Below, piece after piece: positions 5,891 to 8,614 of a stretch of 8,614 nt of DNA (position 1 is the stretch's first letter; every line of letters starts with the position of its first letter). The position numbers and the translations under genes are program-made. The stretch covers positions 1 to 8,614 of the forward strand of contig WTCC01000140.1 in the NCBI GenBank assembly GCA_013138755.1, written 5' to 3'. This stretch comes from Gammaproteobacteria bacterium. GTDB taxonomy: Bacteria > Pseudomonadota > Gammaproteobacteria > SZUA-229. The notes under the pieces are model-generated. The model worked only from the letters and a program-made list of their open reading frames with translations. It searched no databases and was not told the DNA's origin.

Positions 5891-7009
5891 CTAGTTATTA
5901 TGACTGGTTAGACTGCCTAAGACGACAGTATTGTCAGCACCTGTAACCGACGGTAAATTGCCCGTCTGTTGATGGATGTTCTGGTAAGCAAGCCAGGCGA
6001 AAGCCATCGCTTCTACCCAGTCAGGGTGAGCACCGATTGCATCAGTTGTTGTCACAGGACACTTGGTTAAGCTACCCAGCCGTCGCATCAGTTCTTTGTT
6101 GTGAACACCACCACCGCAGATAAAAATCTCATCAGTACCTGGCGCATATTGATTGATAGCCCGGATAATCGATGTGGCGGTTAGATCGCATAAAGTACTT
6201 TGGATGTCCGCATGTTCTATTTCGTCTAGATCAAATGAGTTTAGCCATTCAAGATTGAAGTATTCAAAGCCGGTACTCTTGGGTGGCGCTAGTTGAAAGT
6301 AGTTATCCATTAACAGATTCGCCAATAATCTTGCATTGGTTTTTCCACTCGATGCAAATTGTCCGTCAACATCGTAACTTTTTTGTCTGTGTTGAGTCAT
6401 CCAGGCGTCCATCAGTGTGTTACCGGGTCCACAATCAAAGCCTGTTACCAGTTTATTTTTGTTTTTAGGTAACACGGTTATGTTTGAGATTCCGCCTATA
6501 TTCACGATGACGCGATCAGAATCGTCATCGTGAAAAATGGCCTGATGAAATGCGGGTGCGAGTGGTGCGCCCTGACCACCAGCTTTGATGTCTGTAGTTC
6601 TGAAGTCTGCAATAACATCAATGCCAGTTTGTATTGCCAATATCTGTGCGTTGCCAATCTGTAGTGAAAATGGTTTGTCGATGTCTGGTCGATGCCGAAT
6701 AGTTTGTCCGTGATTGCCTATCGCGGTGATATCATGTGGCTGATAGTTTGTGTTTTTTAGTAGTTCTAAACAAGCTTCTGCAAAGATTTCAGCGGTTTGA
6801 CTGTCGAGATATGAGAGCGTCTTCAGTTCGTCATCTGGGATATCACGAGCTGCAATCAGCGCCCGTTGGATAGTATCGGGCCATTGATGGCTGTGTGTAC
6901 ATATGAGTTCGGGCTGAGGTGTGGAAAAGTCAACCAGAGCGGCATCTATGCCATCCATGCTGGTACCTGACATCAACCCTATATATAACTCAGGATGTGA
7001 TGAAGACAT
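5891..7009 (-). CDS. anmK: Anhydro-N-acetylmuramic acid kinase AnmK
   Basis: AnmK phosphorylates and hydrolyses 1,6-anhydro-MurNAc, released by cell-wall turnover, to MurNAc-6-phosphate in peptidoglycan recycling. The 372-residue protein has the ASKHA-fold signatures in order: YIGLMSGTSMDGIDAAL (9-25), NHGQTIRH (99-106), VIADFRTTDIKAGGQGAPLA (132-151), IVNIGGISNIT (168-178), FDCGPGNTLMDAW (191-203, with Asp192 as the likely catalytic base by alignment with E. coli Asp182) and FICGGGVHN (296-304). Length is normal. It lies 17 bases downstream of the M23 peptidase stop on the same strand, so the two form an operon pairing peptidoglycan hydrolysis with recycling. There is no visible Shine-Dalgarno, so coupling to the upstream gene is plausible. 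Confidence 0.97.
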   Translation of the reverse strand: MSSSHPELYIGLMSGTSMDGIDAALVDFSTPQPELICTHSHQWPDTIQRALIAARDIPDDELKTLSYLDSQTAEIFAEACLELLKNTNYQPHDITAIGNHGQTIRHRPDIDKPFSLQIGNAQILAIQTGIDVIADFRTTDIKAGGQGAPLAPAFHQAIFHDDDSDRVIVNIGGISNITVLPKNKNKLVTGFDCGPGNTLMDAWMTQHRQKSYDVDGQFASSGKTNARLLANLLMDNYFQLAPPKSTGFEYFNLEWLNSFDLDEIEHADIQSTLCDLTATSIIRAINQYAPGTDEIFICGGGVHNKELMRRLGSLTKCPVTTTDAIGAHPDWVEAMAFAWLAYQNIHQQTGNLPSVTGADNTVVLGSLTSHNN

Positions 7010-7026
7010 TATTATTTACTAACCGA

Positions 7027-8442
7027 TTAGTTGTCGGTAAGAGCAAATTGTTGTGGGCGGGTGACCAGATCAAGTTGCGCGATGATGGGTGATGTCGTCA
7101 AGTCAAAATCAGCCATATAACGTTTGGGTATCGGTTTAGATATAGGTAGGCGAACGGTTAATGGGTTTCTGTGTACCCCATTCACGCGGAACTCGTAGTG
7201 TAAATGCGGGCCTGTCGCTAAGCCTGTACTACCAACATATGCAATCGTCTGCCCCTGTTTAACTCTAGAACCTTTTCTAAGCTTACGGTTATAGGTTTTT
7301 AAATGGGCATACAGTGTGGTGTACTTCGTACCATGTTGCAGGATCATGACTTTGCCATAACCGCCTTTTTTACCTTTAAAAATAACTTTTCCGTCGCCAG
7401 CTGCGTAGATTGGTGTACCACTTTTTGCAGCGTAATCAACGCCTCGGTGGGGGCGTTTATTAAGCAATATTGGGTGTCTTCGTTTGAGGTTAAAACCAGA
7501 GCTGATACGAGCAAAATTAAGTGGCGTACGTATAAAGGCTTTTCTCATGCTCTTGCCGTCAGGCGTATAGTATTCGGTCTCATTGGTCTGTGGATTAGTG
7601 TAGCGAACAGCACGGTAAATTTTTCCGTCGTTTACAAAATCAGCTGCAAGAATTTTACCATCAGATATTTTTTCACCATCGCGATACAGTTGTTCATACA
7701 ATACGGTGAAGTTATCGCCTTTACGGATATCGAGTACAAAGTCTATGTCCCAGCCAAAAATATTAGCTAGTTCCATGATGATGTTCTGAGAGATTCCTGC
7801 TTTCTGTGCCGCAAGAAACAGTGACGAATCGATTACACCACTAGCGTGAGTCTGACGAGTTTCAATCTTATAATCGTAGGTATTGGCGACAAGTGTATCT
7901 TGCTCTCGTTCTACCATTAAGTATGATTTTTGATCAATTTCGTAACGCAGTGACTGTAAGATACCATCGCTGTCGCTTAACAAACGGATGGTGTCTTTAG
8001 GAAAGATGCGACGTAATTTTTTTACAGCATCGCCAGATTTCATCAGTTCGTCGAGCTGTTGAGGTTTGATATCTGCGCGTTTGAAGATAAGTGCGAGGTT
8101 GTCACCTGACTTCACAGTCACTTCACGCCATTTTTTAGGGCTTGATGTGGTGCTCTGTGGGTCTGCTGCATTAATGATTTCTTGTTGTGCTTGTAATTCA
8201 GGCAGGCTGAGTGAAAAGCTTTCACGAGCTAGTTCTTCTGATGATTTAGTTTCTGTGACGAATGCTGGAAGTGATTCTGTTGCGATTTTGCTTGATTCCA
8301 GGCTTTCTTCTGTACTGGTGCTTGCGATGACCGCACCTATGCCTGCGCAGGCAATAGCGACCAAAGCCCAGCGTAAGCGGGCATGTCCATGTTGTTCATT
8401 TCGGTGCTGATGCAAACGAAAATCTTTGCTAATCAATGACAT
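7027..8442 (-). CDS. M23 family peptidoglycan endopeptidase, MepM/Csd3-like
   Basis: This 471-residue membrane-anchored zinc metallopeptidase is predicted to cut peptide cross-links of peptidoglycan in the periplasm. After a basic start it has one membrane anchor (about residues 24-41), a low-complexity Ser/Thr/Glu linker (about 42-105), a LysM/OapA-like domain (about 106-156, starting WREVTVKSGDNLALIF), a Csd3-like middle domain (about 160-300), and a C-terminal M23 domain (about 308-430). The zinc and active-site residues are all present: His332 and Asp336 in PHRGVDYAA, His380 in YAHL, His413 and His415 in GPHLHYE. It is therefore probably active. The ATG at 8442 gives the expected anchor; no Shine-Dalgarno is seen. 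It is co-directional with anmK and is preceded by a predicted promoter. Its symbol is left open, since mepM-like names are applied inconsistently outside enterobacteria. Confidence 0.95.
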   Translation of the reverse strand: MSLISKDFRLHQHRNEQHGHARLRWALVAIACAGIGAVIASTSTEESLESSKIATESLPAFVTETKSSEELARESFSLSLPELQAQQEIINAADPQSTTSSPKKWREVTVKSGDNLALIFKRADIKPQQLDELMKSGDAVKKLRRIFPKDTIRLLSDSDGILQSLRYEIDQKSYLMVEREQDTLVANTYDYKIETRQTHASGVIDSSLFLAAQKAGISQNIIMELANIFGWDIDFVLDIRKGDNFTVLYEQLYRDGEKISDGKILAADFVNDGKIYRAVRYTNPQTNETEYYTPDGKSMRKAFIRTPLNFARISSGFNLKRRHPILLNKRPHRGVDYAAKSGTPIYAAGDGKVIFKGKKGGYGKVMILQHGTKYTTLYAHLKTYNRKLRKGSRVKQGQTIAYVGSTGLATGPHLHYEFRVNGVHRNPLTVRLPISKPIPKRYMADFDLTTSPIIAQLDLVTRPQQFALTDN

Positions 8443-8475
8443 AGGTATAAATAAATCAAAAGAGTGATATGGTTA

Positions 8476-8504
8476 AATGTAGACGTAAAAGCCTGTCTGG
8501 TCAA
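8476..8504 (-). promoter_or_regulatory. Predicted sigma-70 promoter of the M23 peptidase-anmK operon
   Basis: On the minus strand TTGACC (8504-8499, 5 of 6 to -35) and TACATT (8481-8476, 4 of 6 to -10) are exactly 17 bases apart. Transcription would start near 8469, giving a leader of about 27 bases to the ATG at 8442. Read by eye only. Confidence 0.5.
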
Positions 8505-8564
8505 TGAAATCACATGCATATTCTTATTATTTTGAAATAGTTACTCAATACATCTAATGAGTAG

Positions 8565-8593
8565 TTGAGAAAGTATCATTGCACAGGTATCTT
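8565..8593 (+). promoter_or_regulatory. Predicted sigma-70 promoter for a plus-strand gene beyond the right edge
   Basis: TTGAGA (8565-8570, 5 of 6) and TATCTT (8588-8593, 4 of 6) are 17 bases apart, so a transcript would start near 8600 and leave the window. No start codon of that gene is visible. In related bacteria as I recall them, the gene divergent from this M23 peptidase is tyrS (tyrosyl-tRNA synthetase); this is inference from synteny. Confidence 0.45.
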
Positions 8594-8614
8594 ATACACC
8601 TTTTTATCTGGAAG

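Noticed and set aside
7303..7770. Plus-strand open frame of 155 codons
   Set aside because: It is antisense to the Csd3-like and M23 part of the peptidase; the sense strand has intact catalytic motifs and this frame has no recognisable domain or ribosome site.
8066..8410. Plus-strand open frame of 114 codons
   Set aside because: It is a shadow of the N-terminal part of the M23 gene; the Ser/Ala-rich translation is a by-product of the linker codons.

Overview
The window looks like a housekeeping stretch of a gammaproteobacterial chromosome with a moderate GC content (low-to-mid 40s per cent by eye, not computed). The evidence is the gene set and its order. From memory, hemJ-argC-DUF6776-bactofilin-erpA running into a convergent anmK and M23 peptidase pair, with tyrS beyond, is a neighbourhood shared with pseudomonads and related groups. 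The HAD-IB/rppH divergent pair is also familiar from there. The genus cannot be fixed from this sequence; a moderate-GC marine or sulfur/methylotroph-type gammaproteobacterium is a reasonable guess only.

Layout, left to right. Bases 1-404 (minus) hold the N-terminal part of a HAD-IB phosphatase that runs off the window. A 261-base AT-rich divergent spacer separates it from rppH (plus, 666-1133). The spacer between rppH and the convergent hemJ (minus) is almost filled by a degenerate heptamer-repeat inverted repeat (1137-1223). From a second divergent spacer, argC starts a tight plus-strand operon: argC, a membrane-anchored DUF6776-type coiled-coil protein and a bactofilin, joined by two start/stop overlaps. 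erpA follows after 110 bases with its own promoter, which overlaps a good match to a type 1 IscR box. A strong intrinsic terminator closes erpA. A short-form citrate synthase gene comes next and converges, with only 9 bases between stops, on the minus-strand pair M23 peptidase-anmK. The right edge (8443-8614) is a divergent promoter region; the plus-strand gene it serves (by synteny probably tyrS) lies outside the window.

How the genes work together. Three or four products concern the cell envelope: the bactofilin is a scaffold, the M23 enzyme cuts peptidoglycan peptides, AnmK recycles anhydro-MurNAc, and the DUF6776 protein is a membrane partner of unknown role. ErpA, HemJ, ArgC, citrate synthase and RppH are core functions (Fe-S delivery, haem, arginine, TCA cycle, mRNA 5'-end processing).

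I found no mobile element, CRISPR array, RNA gene or evident new defence or biosynthetic system. The items most worth a second look are the IscR-like control region of erpA, the heptamer element, the citrate synthase gene lodged inside an otherwise conserved cluster, and the in-frame 15-base tandem duplication in the bactofilin tail.
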